NCBI GenBank assembly: GCA_000803105.1
Contig: JTDA01000001.1
Span: 310,001 to 374,000, forward strand
Direction: 5' to 3'
From: Coprobacter secundus
GTDB lineage: Bacteria > Bacteroidota > Bacteroidia > Bacteroidales > Coprobacteraceae
Length of the DNA: 64,000 bases
Shown: positions 54,101 through 62,112 of the stretch, piece after piece
Layout of the letters: each line of letters starts with the position of its first letter
How positions within the stretch are numbered: the stretch's first letter is position 1
Program-made: the position numbers and the translations under genes
The notes under the pieces: generated by a model
The model's database searches: none
Told to the model about the DNA's origin: nothing
Seen by the model: only the letters and a program-made list of their open reading frames with translations

Positions 54101-54466
54101 TTTTCGATTTACTTTTCGACCTTTTATCGTACTGAAAACAACAATCTGCTTATTCGACCTTTTTTCATAGGACAAAGCTACATCCTTAAACAATTTCGAA
54201 AGAGTAAAATCTATGCTTTTATTATTTACACTAAAATCAACTCTCTTATCCAAATCTGGCAGATCAGAGCTAAAAAATATTTTATACTCACTCTTTGACT
54301 CAATCATATATAATATTTGTTTAATCGACTGGTCCTTAACAGTTATAGAGATTTGAGAAAAAAGTGTTATAGAAAAAAGACTGAACAAAACAGTCATACC
54401 TAAAGCCTTCCTTTTTCCACCGAAAAGAGTGAATAAAGTATATTGCATCAATTTTCTTTTATACAT
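51134..54466 (-). CDS. susC: SusC/RagA TonB-dependent transporter with STN domain
   Basis: This 1110-residue outer-membrane protein imports oligosaccharides. After a signal peptide ending ITLFSQ it has an STN domain (about 40-115, ISITVKDQSIKQILYMIE). A carboxypeptidase-like beta-sandwich follows (about 120-195, ISGTVTDKSGEPIIGANVSI), then the conserved DEVVVVGYGTQKR, plug domain, and a 22-strand barrel ending in Phe. The STN domain is the marker of transporters that signal to a FecR-type anti-sigma factor, and such a pair lies just upstream. Substrate binding at the surface should therefore switch on the PUL. Confidence 0.96.
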   Translation of the reverse strand: MYKRKLMQYTLFTLFGGKRKALGMTVLFSLFSITLFSQISITVKDQSIKQILYMIESKSEYKIFFSSDLPDLDKRVDFSVNNKSIDFTLSKLFKDVALSYEKRSNKQIVVFSTIKGRKVNRKISGTVTDKSGEPIIGANVSIEGTTTGTISDVDGKFVLEVPEKGVLSVSYLGYRLQRVDLTNKSLYEIVLEEDTKILDEVVVVGYGTQKRVTMTSAVASMKGDDIKSMPVGNVSNVLGGMVSGIITKQSSGAPGADQATVYIRGTEPSLVLVDGVETSTWQRINTQDIESISILKDASAVAPYGLKGANGVMLITTRRGKAGKISLNYNGEFGWQKPTNTPSFMNAYDGLVLKNKAYEMDGTPDLMTDPETLEQYRTGLNPDAYPNTDWIKNYMKTSNTQKHNLSLSGGSDIIHAFVSLGYFNQQSMFADNIGFGRYSLRSNIDLTPLKTTKVSLDVSLTQDERYWKGTDPKAVIEKLYLLPATQPDVFTNGLPAQQADGSSLYQLVHAGGESSEQNDIQNVSLTVNQDLPFLKGLSVKGVAYYQRQTKDLKNWVEPYTAYTYDNANKAYEEQNNWLSQKPRLSQEYKRWTNYTFQAHLNYNRKFGLHDVGALAVYERRLGETKSVEAARTNYLLPIPELSMGSTDKANQSNAGSSYKTASDGFVARLNYQYDSKYLVELAGRYDRSYKYAPGRRSAFFPSASIGWRISEEDFIKDNISIIDNLKLRASYGKSGNPVGGDFEYMARYQTSSGYIWGGLSETPVQEQGLYIDTEPNVYLTWETVWKTDVGFDLMMWNGLLGIEFDYYYDRRSDKILKARDVAPVEYGIGLADENAGKEKRWGVDLSLTNNTRFSSKFSMQNSFVFGFTRNKQVEIREEPGTLNNPRQRRTGLSSGLVWGYKSAGLFADDADVANWAYQKDALSGDVKYVDINHDGKIDNDDQVVIGGSSIPEIMWGYNLRLTYGQFDLAMLIQGTGKSDYYLGSADRGVRYPFDNNKPRIDHRDSWTVDNPNPNAKYPRLSATKREQNYVSSDFWMVNTSYVKLKSLELGYNFKPSLIKKAFMQNLRIYLNFYNLWTIFSRMSKDFDCENQTYNAYPQQFISSVGVNVVF

Positions 54467-54577
54467 TTGTAAGTCTATATAAGGTTAAAATTTACAGATT
54501 AATTCTTGGACAAATCATACACACCGATTTTAATCGTACCGGTGCCATATCAGGTTATTTTTCATAATAATATTTTG

Positions 54578-55537
54578 CTATTTCATCGATAATATCAATG
54601 TATCTCTTCTGAACTCGTACCGAATATCAGAAGCCAACCCTAATATTTCCAATACATTCGTTAAATTATAGTTTTCAATAGTACCGCTAAACCTCCGGCT
54701 TGCTAAAGCCTTATCTTTAAAATCTATTTTTATACTATACTGCTGTTCCAATAGTTTTGCAATATTCATCAGAGTCTCATCTCGAAATGTTAACCGCCCC
54801 TTGCGCCATGCAATAAAATATTCCGCATCCTCCACATCGACTTTCTGCATTTTCTTCGAATCCCGGTCATAATAAATACATTGGTTAGGATATCTCATTT
54901 CTATCGATTCCGTAGGTGACTTTACCAATATTTTCCCCTCTTCAAGATATGAACTAATAACTTTCTCCGATTTATATGCTCGAACATCAAAACGAGTACC
55001 TAAAGCTGTTACTGAAATATCATCCGAAAAAACAGAAAATGGAGCTCCCGGATTCTTAGCAACATCAAAATGTGCTTCCCCCTCTAATTCGACCCTACGT
55101 TCCCTTGCATTGAACCGCCTGCCATATTTTATCTGAGATCCGGAATTTAATAAGACATGAGTACCATCTGGCAATACCACCTCATTTCTTTGCCCCTTAG
55201 GAACTGAAATCACTACATCGGAATAACAATTTGATATTTCCAATTCTCTCCATTGATATAAAATGACCCCTATACCAAGAAATAACATAAAAACAGCAAC
55301 CAAATTCCAAACCTTCTGCCATTGTACAGAAAATTTAGCTCTTGTAGCCGAACGAACTTTTGCAGATAACCGTCTATCTACAGACTCAGGAATAACCCCG
55401 TTAGCTCTTGTCCAATTTTCCTCATAAAGGTTCTCCCCAAAGTCCGGATTACGCAATAAATCCAAAATTTTTTGAGCATCGACATCCGAATCTTTTGTCT
55501 GCATAAACTTATCTATCAATTCTTTGTTATTTACCAT
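54578..55537 (-). CDS. FecR-family anti-sigma factor
   Basis: This 319-residue inner-membrane protein has a cytoplasmic N terminus (about 1-85), one transmembrane helix (about 88-108, VWNLVAVFMLFLGIGVILYQ) and a periplasmic FecR domain with VVLPDGTHVLLNSGSQIKYG and GEAHFDVAKNPGAPF. A C-terminal STN-binding domain follows (about 240-319). It should hold the ECF sigma factor inactive until the STN domain of SusC signals. It is 39 bp after the sigma gene. Confidence 0.95.
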   Translation of the reverse strand: MVNNKELIDKFMQTKDSDVDAQKILDLLRNPDFGENLYEENWTRANGVIPESVDRRLSAKVRSATRAKFSVQWQKVWNLVAVFMLFLGIGVILYQWRELEISNCYSDVVISVPKGQRNEVVLPDGTHVLLNSGSQIKYGRRFNARERRVELEGEAHFDVAKNPGAPFSVFSDDISVTALGTRFDVRAYKSEKVISSYLEEGKILVKSPTESIEMRYPNQCIYYDRDSKKMQKVDVEDAEYFIAWRKGRLTFRDETLMNIAKLLEQQYSIKIDFKDKALASRRFSGTIENYNLTNVLEILGLASDIRYEFRRDTLILSMK

Positions 55538-55576
55538 CTTGTTTTACTATAAAAGACATTTACGCTTTTCAGAATG

Positions 55577-56149
55577 TCAATTCAACAAATTATCATACCT
55601 CTTCCGTAAATTTTGTTTTACGAACTGGTTGGACAACCGAATATGCGCCTCAACCGTATTCTCAGAAATATTCAACCGTTCCGCTATGTCTTTCTGAGAA
55701 AAATGTTCTATATAGTGCATTCTATATACATTACGCCGTGCAGGAGGTAATTTTTCTATAATACTTTCCCAATCTTCCCATAATAGATTAAAATCAACTT
55801 CAGAATCAACAGTTACTTCTTTTTTTCCTTCTTCGTCCAATATTCGTTTCAAAAAAATTTGCTCCTGACACTTCTGTGCGACTGCATTAAAAAAATAATT
55901 TTTAGCCATCGTATATAAATATGCCGATACCGTTCTCGTTATATTCAAACTCTTACGTATTTCCCATAATTTCACAAAGACTTGTTGTACGATTTCTTCT
56001 GCCATATAATAATCTCCGCATGACACATCTACAATAAAATAGAAAACCTTACCTTTATATCTATTGAAAAGAACTTCAAAAGCGACATAATTATCGTCCT
56101 TTATCTTGTCAATAAGCTCTATGTCTTTTTGTTGTTCGTAATGATTCAT
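55577..56149 (-). CDS. ECF-type RNA polymerase sigma factor
   Basis: This 190-residue sigma-70 family protein has region 2 (about 25-95, AFEVLFNRYKGKVFYF and EEIVQQVFVKLW) and region 4 (about 130-185, MHYIEHFSQKDIAERLNIS). It lacks regions 1 and 3. Together with FecR and the STN-type SusC it forms a trans-envelope switch. In Bacteroides such switches are mostly tied to host-derived glycans, which is of interest given the uronic-acid enzymes here. Confidence 0.95.
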   Translation of the reverse strand: MNHYEQQKDIELIDKIKDDNYVAFEVLFNRYKGKVFYFIVDVSCGDYYMAEEIVQQVFVKLWEIRKSLNITRTVSAYLYTMAKNYFFNAVAQKCQEQIFLKRILDEEGKKEVTVDSEVDFNLLWEDWESIIEKLPPARRNVYRMHYIEHFSQKDIAERLNISENTVEAHIRLSNQFVKQNLRKRYDNLLN

Positions 56150-56658
56150 GGTATATATAATAAAAATACGATTACATTATAGTAGACAAAATATCGTGAG
56201 GATATCCGTTAATAGAATTTTCAAGTTTAATATTATTTAACTTGCTAAACCTATAAAATCCTACATAAATTATTTTCAAAAAACATTAGTAGAAAACCTG
56301 CTACGAATAAGGCTCTCATAATACTATTAATGTTCCAATAACAAAGTACATTCTATATACATCCCTTCCCCGGAAAAATCTATAGGTAAAAGCATTATCT
56401 CGACACATTCATAAAGAATCTGAAACAAAACAAATAAACTTACTCTGATATCTTTACAATTTCTATCAAAGATAAAAATTCCAGTCAAATTCTATATATA
56501 CTCAAACAACAATAATATAGGATTTCCAGAATATATTATTCAGCTATATACAACTATATAATTCACATTTTTCGTTAAATAATCTATAATTTATTCATAA
56601 ATAACCTTAAAAAGAGAAATATCTTAAAACATTTTTTAACTTATATATTTTTAATGTT
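56150..56658 (+). other. AT-rich divergent regulatory region, no gene seen
   Basis: About 500 bp of very AT-rich sequence separates the sigma factor gene (minus) from the hybrid kinase gene (plus). I see no ORF with protein character and no strong hairpin. It presumably holds the promoters of both genes; only the kinase -7 box is clear. Confidence 0.5.
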
Positions 56659-56666
56659 TATCTTTG
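56659..56666 (+). promoter_or_regulatory. Promoter -7 element of the hybrid kinase gene
   Basis: TATCTTTG matches TAnnTTTG 26 bp before the ATG. No -33 TTTG at 19 bp is present. Confidence 0.6.
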
Positions 56667-56691
56667 CAACATCATAAATTTCCATTCAGAT

Positions 56692-59600
56692 ATGTCTAAA
56701 GGCTTAATTTTTAGCAAAGCTTTGTTGATTCGAGCATATTGTTCAACCGCTTGCATAATCTTGTTCTCTCTTAACATAATCACCTCTTATGCTCAAAAAA
56801 ATAACGATACGAGCCTTGACAAAAATATTTTGATTATAAATTCCTATACCGAATCTTCTTTATGGAGCAATGAGTTTATAACCCCCATTTACAATACTTT
56901 TCTGTCCCAAAATAATCAAGTCTATATCAGCACAGAACATATGAACATGTTACTGACTCAGAACGAGACTGATTTCAATGTCTATAAAAACTCCTTATTC
57001 CAAAAATATACAGACTATCATCCCGATTTAATCATATTGTTAGGAAACTCGGCATGGGTTTTATTAAAAGATGACATTGAGAAAAAATGGCCCGGAATCC
57101 CGGTCATACTCTGCGCAGAAAAAGATTTTATCGGTAATCGTGAAGCCTACTTAAAAAAAATCAACATTCCTGGCAAAGATAAAGTACCTTTAAAAAATTA
57201 TCGGGGAAATATACCCTTGACCATTCTGTACCATCCTGTCTACCTCGAAAAAACAGTAAGCCTAATGGAACGGATGATACCTCAGATACATACACTTCTG
57301 TTCTTGTCCGATATGCGGTGCATCAGTGCAATAAACCGCCATGAACTTTCAGAGATTATCCGCACAAACCATCCCCAAATAAAAGTTGAATATCTAACTG
57401 CCGGAGAAATTACCGTAGACAGCCTTATCAACCGGCTCAAAAATGCCAACTCCCAAACCGGAGTCTTATTTTACTCTTGGGAAAGACGGGAAAAAGAAAT
57501 GGGTAATATCATACTAACATCTAATATTTCGGGATTATTAGGCAACTACTCTAAAGCTCCCATCCTTACATTATACAACAAAGCCGAAGATATCAACGGT
57601 CTCATCGGCGGATATTTTTGGGATAAAGAAAATCTAAGCAAAAAATTTATCAACTTAGTCAAAGAAAAGCTTAACGGAAAAATCGAAAGAAACACACAAT
57701 TTGTCTATTGGGGAGTTCCTTCTCCCTCTATAAATTATATAGACCTTATAAATGCAGGGTTATCTCCCGAAAGTTGCCCATCAGATACCATATTTTACAT
57801 GAAACCTCCTACATTTTGGCAACAAAACAAAATATCTATCATATTAGTAGCTTTAATTATCTCATCACTAATATTATACATTATATGGCTCAAAAGAATC
57901 AATGACGAGAGAAAAAAGCAAATCAGCCTGATGAGAAATTACAGAAGCCTATTTGAGAACATGCCCATACTCTATTTGAAAGAAAAACTCCTTTTCGACA
58001 ATACCGGACAAATAACAGATTTCCAATTTGTCGAAATCAATCCGATATTCGAAAAACATTTCCAGACCAAAAATAATTTTATCGGGAAAAAAGGAAGTGA
58101 AATCAACTATGACAATTTTAAAGAACTTATCAGCCTCTATAATCTGACTATAAAAAATAAAAAGGAACTGACATTCCAATATTATTTTGCCCCCTCAGAT
58201 AAACATCTGACAGTCATCATCTCGCGTTCTAAACAAGACGGGTTCATAGATGTTTTCTGCGTAGACAATACAGAATTGTCCAAGGCACAACAGATGCTGC
58301 GTTCGGTAAACCACAAACTCTCAATGGCCCTTGACGTCGCCAACATTGTTCCTTGGAAATGGGATATTGAAAAAGGTCAAATTCTCTGTGATGTGAACAA
58401 GCCGGTAGAATTGAGCCACGAGATTACTCCTCTCAACGAAGACAAACTCTCTGTACCCGATTATGAATATTTCGCCAAAATCTGTAAAACCGACCGGGAA
58501 CGGGTGAAAGAATCCTATAAAAAGTTGATTCAAGGAGATGTAGCTAAAATCAAAGAAGAGTACAGAGTTATAGTCAAACAAGATAATAAGACTCACTATG
58601 AATGGGTAGAAGCCCAAGCTGCCGTTGATAAAAAAGATAAAGCTGGAAAAGCACTTTCATTGGTAGGCTCGTCCCTGGTGATTACCAAACGGAAAAAAAT
58701 GGAAGAAGACCTTATAAAAGCCAAAGAAAAAGCCGAAGAATCAAACCGGCTCAAATCGGCATTTTTAGCAAATATGAGCCATGAAATACGTACCCCCCTC
58801 AATGCGATTGTCGGGTTCTCGGGTATCTTGGCAACAACCCATGATGACGAAAATAAAGAAGAATACATAAATATCATAGAAAGCAACAATACGTTATTAT
58901 TACAACTTATCAACGATATATTGGACATCTCTAAAATCGAAGCCGGAACTTTGGAATTTAAAACCAGTGATACGAATATCGATCACCTGTTCCAAGAACT
59001 CGAAAGTACGATACAAATTCACAATCAAAATGAAAATGTAACAATTTCTTATAAAAGAGAGATGCCTGATTGCCTGGTCAATATAGAAAAAAACAGATTG
59101 ACTCAGATAATAACCAATCTTATAAACAACGCTATAAAGTTTACCGAGAAAGGGTGCATTACATTCGGATACCATCTCAAAGACACCGATTTCCTGTACT
59201 TTTATGTTACCGATACCGGCTGTGGGATACCGGAAGACAAGTTGGACAGCATCTTCGGAAGATTTGTCAAACTTAATGCCTTTGCACAAGGTACTGGCCT
59301 GGGGCTCTCTATCTGCCAAACGATTGTCGAACATCTGGGTGGACAAATCGGAGTAACATCCAAAGAAAATGTCGGATCCACCTTCTGGTTCACTTTGCCC
59401 TACAAACCTGTTGATAAACTTCCCGACCGAAAGTCAATTCCATACAAAGTGAAAAAAGCCGAAAAGGAAAAATTAAAGATTCTAATTGCCGAAGATAACG
59501 AGAGCAATTACAAACTGTTCTACTCTATTTTACGAAACAATTATGAAATCATACATGCCTGGGATGGAGAAGAAGCGGTAGAACTATTCAAGAAACATAG

Positions 59601-59841
59601 TCCTCATCTCATCCTCATGGATATCAATATGCCCAAAATGAATGGATACGAATCTGCTGAAAAAATCAAAGAAATAGCTCCGGCTATACCTATCATTGCT
59701 GTTACCGCCTATGCTTATGCCGATGATGAACAGAACATTCTGAACAGCGGTTTCGACGCCTATACGTCAAAGCCTATAAATGCACAAAAACTAAATACCC
59801 AAATTATCGACCTATTGAAGAACCGGTTGATTTTTATCTAA
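56692..59841 (+). CDS. Hybrid sensor histidine kinase with periplasmic binding domain
   Basis: This 1049-residue inner-membrane protein has an N-terminal signal/anchor (about 10-32) and a periplasmic domain (about 45-370, starting ILIINSYTESSLWSNEF) of the ABC substrate-binding type. A transmembrane helix (about 380-398) and two PAS-like regions (about 410-525 and 535-655) follow. Next come HisKA with H697 in MSHEIRTPLNAIVGF, an ATPase domain with NLINNAIKF, DTGCGIPEDKLDSIF and GTGLGLSIC, and a C-terminal receiver with D977 in LMDINMPKMNGYE. It lacks the AraC output domain of HTCS proteins and no partner regulator is next to it. It is divergent from the PUL sigma factor, so a link to that PUL is possible but unproven. 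Confidence 0.92.
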   Translation: MSKGLIFSKALLIRAYCSTACIILFSLNIITSYAQKNNDTSLDKNILIINSYTESSLWSNEFITPIYNTFLSQNNQVYISTEHMNMLLTQNETDFNVYKNSLFQKYTDYHPDLIILLGNSAWVLLKDDIEKKWPGIPVILCAEKDFIGNREAYLKKINIPGKDKVPLKNYRGNIPLTILYHPVYLEKTVSLMERMIPQIHTLLFLSDMRCISAINRHELSEIIRTNHPQIKVEYLTAGEITVDSLINRLKNANSQTGVLFYSWERREKEMGNIILTSNISGLLGNYSKAPILTLYNKAEDINGLIGGYFWDKENLSKKFINLVKEKLNGKIERNTQFVYWGVPSPSINYIDLINAGLSPESCPSDTIFYMKPPTFWQQNKISIILVALIISSLILYIIWLKRINDERKKQISLMRNYRSLFENMPILYLKEKLLFDNTGQITDFQFVEINPIFEKHFQTKNNFIGKKGSEINYDNFKELISLYNLTIKNKKELTFQYYFAPSDKHLTVIISRSKQDGFIDVFCVDNTELSKAQQMLRSVNHKLSMALDVANIVPWKWDIEKGQILCDVNKPVELSHEITPLNEDKLSVPDYEYFAKICKTDRERVKESYKKLIQGDVAKIKEEYRVIVKQDNKTHYEWVEAQAAVDKKDKAGKALSLVGSSLVITKRKKMEEDLIKAKEKAEESNRLKSAFLANMSHEIRTPLNAIVGFSGILATTHDDENKEEYINIIESNNTLLLQLINDILDISKIEAGTLEFKTSDTNIDHLFQELESTIQIHNQNENVTISYKREMPDCLVNIEKNRLTQIITNLINNAIKFTEKGCITFGYHLKDTDFLYFYVTDTGCGIPEDKLDSIFGRFVKLNAFAQGTGLGLSICQTIVEHLGGQIGVTSKENVGSTFWFTLPYKPVDKLPDRKSIPYKVKKAEKEKLKILIAEDNESNYKLFYSILRNNYEIIHAWDGEEAVELFKKHSPHLILMDINMPKMNGYESAEKIKEIAPAIPIIAVTAYAYADDEQNILNSGFDAYTSKPINAQKLNTQIIDLLKNRLIFI

Positions 59842-59984
59842 CAAAGTATTCGAATTTTACAAAAATATATTTATAAACATTGAAATTGTCTCAGAATACC
59901 CCAAAATTCAGTTTATTTCATCTTGTTCTGAAATTTTTCACGATAGTTTTTTCCCAATCGCATATCTATCTATAATTTATTTTG

Positions 59985-59992
59985 TACATTTG
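59985..59992 (+). promoter_or_regulatory. Promoter -7 element of the SPOR lipoprotein gene
   Basis: TACATTTG matches TAnnTTTG about 68 bp before the ATG. The -33 box is not evident. The rest of the 59842-60060 gap shows no other element. Confidence 0.55.
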
Positions 59993-60060
59993 TTCTTTAG
60001 TTTCAACAGCCTAAAAATGGGTAAGATAAGGTATTAATAACAAGTAAATAAAAACAGATT

Positions 60061-60543
60061 ATGAAGAAAAATTGGTTATTGATTGTCTCGGCCATTGCCA
60101 TAGCAATAGGAATGGGTTCTTGCAAATCGAAAGAAAGCGCTTACAAGGCCGCATATGAAAAAGCTCAGGAGAAACCTGTGGTTGAAGAACCAACAACAGC
60201 ACCCGAACCTGTAGTCGTGAAACCGGCTACCCCAACGACCACTACGACACCCATACGGGTCAGCAGTGAAAAAATCACGACTGTAAACGCCGGAGATGCT
60301 TCGAAACTAAAATTATTCAATGTTGTAGTAGGAAGTTTCACTATGAAAACAAATGCATCCGGATTGCAAGAGTCTTTAGTTGCCGACGGGTATAACGCTT
60401 TTCTGGCACAGAATGCTCAAGGTATGTACCGTGTTATTGTCGGAAGCTTCGACGACAGACCTTCTGCTACCGAATTGCGTGAAAGTATCAAAACAAAATA
60501 TCCGAACCGATTCAACGATGCATGGCTATTGATTAACGAATAA
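60061..60543 (+). CDS. SPOR-domain lipoprotein
   Basis: This 160-residue lipoprotein has lipobox MGSC (Cys21), a Pro/Thr/Val-rich linker (about 38-78) and a C-terminal SPOR domain (about 90-158, FNVVVGSFTMKTNASGLQESL and YRVIVGSFDDRPSATELRESI). SPOR domains bind peptidoglycan stripped of stem peptides, usually at division sites. It stands alone between the kinase and the trp operon. Confidence 0.9.
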   Translation: MKKNWLLIVSAIAIAIGMGSCKSKESAYKAAYEKAQEKPVVEEPTTAPEPVVVKPATPTTTTTPIRVSSEKITTVNAGDASKLKLFNVVVGSFTMKTNASGLQESLVADGYNAFLAQNAQGMYRVIVGSFDDRPSATELRESIKTKYPNRFNDAWLLINE

Positions 60544-60567
60544 TCATATATCAATCGATATAAAGGG

Positions 60568-60606
60568 CAAGAGGAAAACTATGAAAGTTATTCCTCTTGT
60601 TTCATT
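60568..60606 (+). terminator. Intrinsic terminator after the SPOR gene
   Basis: CAAGAGGAA (60568-60576) pairs perfectly with TTCCTCTTG (60591-60599), followed by TTTCATTT. The T-run is modest. Confidence 0.6.
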
Positions 60607-60688
60607 TAATACTCAACCATACTTACAACAACTTTTGTGACTATGACAAAAGTCACTTATATTTTTTTATATTTTTTTCTTCATTCTG

Positions 60689-60719
60689 TTTGCATTTTAT
60701 TTTACAATAATTACATTTG
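60689..60719 (+). promoter_or_regulatory. Promoter of the trp operon
   Basis: TTTG (60689-60692), a 19-bp spacer and TACATTTG (60712-60719) match the Bacteroidota consensus exactly. The start would be about 60725, just before the leader peptide. Confidence 0.85.
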
Positions 60720-60741
60720 TACCCAACAAAAGTCAAACAAG

Positions 60742-60801
60742 ATGAAATCTATTTTAGTAAATGCATATTGGTGGCGTCACTTACAACTTCAAAAGTCGTG
60801 A
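60742..60801 (+). CDS. trpL: trp operon leader peptide with tandem Trp codons
   Basis: A 19-codon ORF (opening MKSILVNAYWWRHL) carries two adjacent TGG codons at positions 10 and 11. It lies between a strong promoter and an intrinsic terminator upstream of trpB, and so fits the leader of a ribosome-mediated attenuator. When charged tRNA-Trp is short the ribosome would stall at the TGG pair and favour the antiterminator. It matches the concept of the Bacteroid-trp RNA motif described for Bacteroidota. Confidence 0.88.
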   Translation: MKSILVNAYWWRHLQLQKS

Positions 60802-60879
60802 GTAAGCAGCCTCGTGTGTATATACTAAAACAATATAACCCTATTTAAAAGGCCTGTCGATCACGACAGGCCTTTTTTT
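60778..60879 (+). promoter_or_regulatory. trp attenuator: competing hairpins and terminator
   Basis: Three structures can be drawn. The first is CTTAC (60780-60784)/GTAAG (60802-60806) with inner ACTT/AAGT, overlapping the end of the leader ORF. The second is an antiterminator GCCTCGTG (60809-60816) against CACGA-ca-GGC (60862-60871). The third is a terminator AAAAGGCCTGTCG (60847-60859)/CGACAGGCCTTTT (60864-60876) ending in a T-run. The antiterminator uses the same bases as the terminator's 3' arm, so the two are mutually exclusive. Confidence 0.8.
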
Positions 60880-60912
60880 ATCACCTCAAAAATCATTAAA
60901 CTACATACGAAG

Positions 60913-62100
60913 ATGGAAAATTATCAAGTCAATCAAGACGGTTTTTACGGAGACTTTGGCGGAGCATACATCCCCGAAATACTTTATGGATGTGTTGAGA
61001 ACCTCAAGAACAACTATTTGAAAATTATCCAAAGCAATAATTTCAAAAAAGAGTTCGAGCAGCTTTTGCATGACTATGTCGGGCGCCCTTCCCCCCTCTA
61101 TTACGCACATCGACTTTCGGAAAAATATGGCTGTCGCATCTATCTGAAACGGGAAGACTTGAACCATACAGGAGCACATAAAATAAACAATACTATCGGG
61201 CAGATACTTTTGGCCAAAAGGCTGGGAAAGAAACGGATAATTGCCGAGACCGGGGCTGGACAGCATGGTGTAGCAACAGCAACTGTATGTGCTCTAATGA
61301 ACATGGAATGTATCGTATATATGGGAAAGACCGATGTAGAACGGCAGCATATCAACGTACAAAAGATGCAAATGCTCGGTGCTACAGTCTACCCGGTCAC
61401 TTCAGGAAATATGACATTGAAAGACGCTACAAACGAAGCTATCCGCGACTGGTGTTGCCATCCGTCAGACACACACTATATCATCGGGTCTACCGTAGGT
61501 CCCCATCCCTACCCCGATTTGGTAGCCCGGCTACAATCAGTCATCAGTGAGGAAATCAAAAAGCAACTACTCGAAAAAGAAGGACGTGACTATCCCGATT
61601 ACCTGATAGCTTGCGTAGGTGGGGGGAGCAATGCTGCAGGCACTATATATCATTACCTCGACAACGAGAATGTAAAAATAGTATTGGCCGAAGCCGGAGG
61701 AAAAGGCGTAGACTCCGGACTATCGGCAGCCACCATACAATTAGGGAAAATCGGTATTATCCATGGTGCCCGTACCTTAGTCATGCAAAACGAGGACGGA
61801 CAAATCGAAGAGCCTTACTCTATCTCTGCCGGATTGGATTACCCCGGTATAGGCCCTATACACGCCAATCTTTCGGCCGTCGGACGAGCACAGGTCCTGG
61901 CAATCAACGATAACGAGGCTTTAGACTCCGCTTTCGAACTGACCCGAACAGAAGGAATCATCCCGGCTCTCGAATCGGCTCACGCATTGGGGGCTCTACG
62001 AAAAATAAAATTCAATCCCGACGATATCGTAGTCCTTACAATCTCCGGCAGAGGTGATAAGGACATGGATACTTATATCAATTATTATCATCAAAAATAA
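60913..62100 (+). CDS. trpB: Tryptophan synthase beta chain
   Basis: This 395-residue PLP enzyme joins indole and serine to make tryptophan. The PLP lysine is K90 in LNHTGAHKINNTIGQ, and the phosphate-binding loop is CVGGGSNAAG. AETGAGQHGVATAT and SGRGDKDMDT are also typical. It is the first gene of the operon, as is usual in Bacteroidota (trpB-E-G-D-C-F-A), and lies 34 bp after the attenuator terminator. Confidence 0.98.
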   Translation: MENYQVNQDGFYGDFGGAYIPEILYGCVENLKNNYLKIIQSNNFKKEFEQLLHDYVGRPSPLYYAHRLSEKYGCRIYLKREDLNHTGAHKINNTIGQILLAKRLGKKRIIAETGAGQHGVATATVCALMNMECIVYMGKTDVERQHINVQKMQMLGATVYPVTSGNMTLKDATNEAIRDWCCHPSDTHYIIGSTVGPHPYPDLVARLQSVISEEIKKQLLEKEGRDYPDYLIACVGGGSNAAGTIYHYLDNENVKIVLAEAGGKGVDSGLSAATIQLGKIGIIHGARTLVMQNEDGQIEEPYSISAGLDYPGIGPIHANLSAVGRAQVLAINDNEALDSAFELTRTEGIIPALESAHALGALRKIKFNPDDIVVLTISGRGDKDMDTYINYYHQK

Positions 62101-62112
62101 AATCCGGAAACT

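Noticed and set aside
33660..56149. Genomic island inserted at the tRNA-Gly/tRNA-Leu genes
   Set aside because: No integrase, no second copy of the tRNA 3' end as an attachment site and no mobility gene was seen in or around the PUL.
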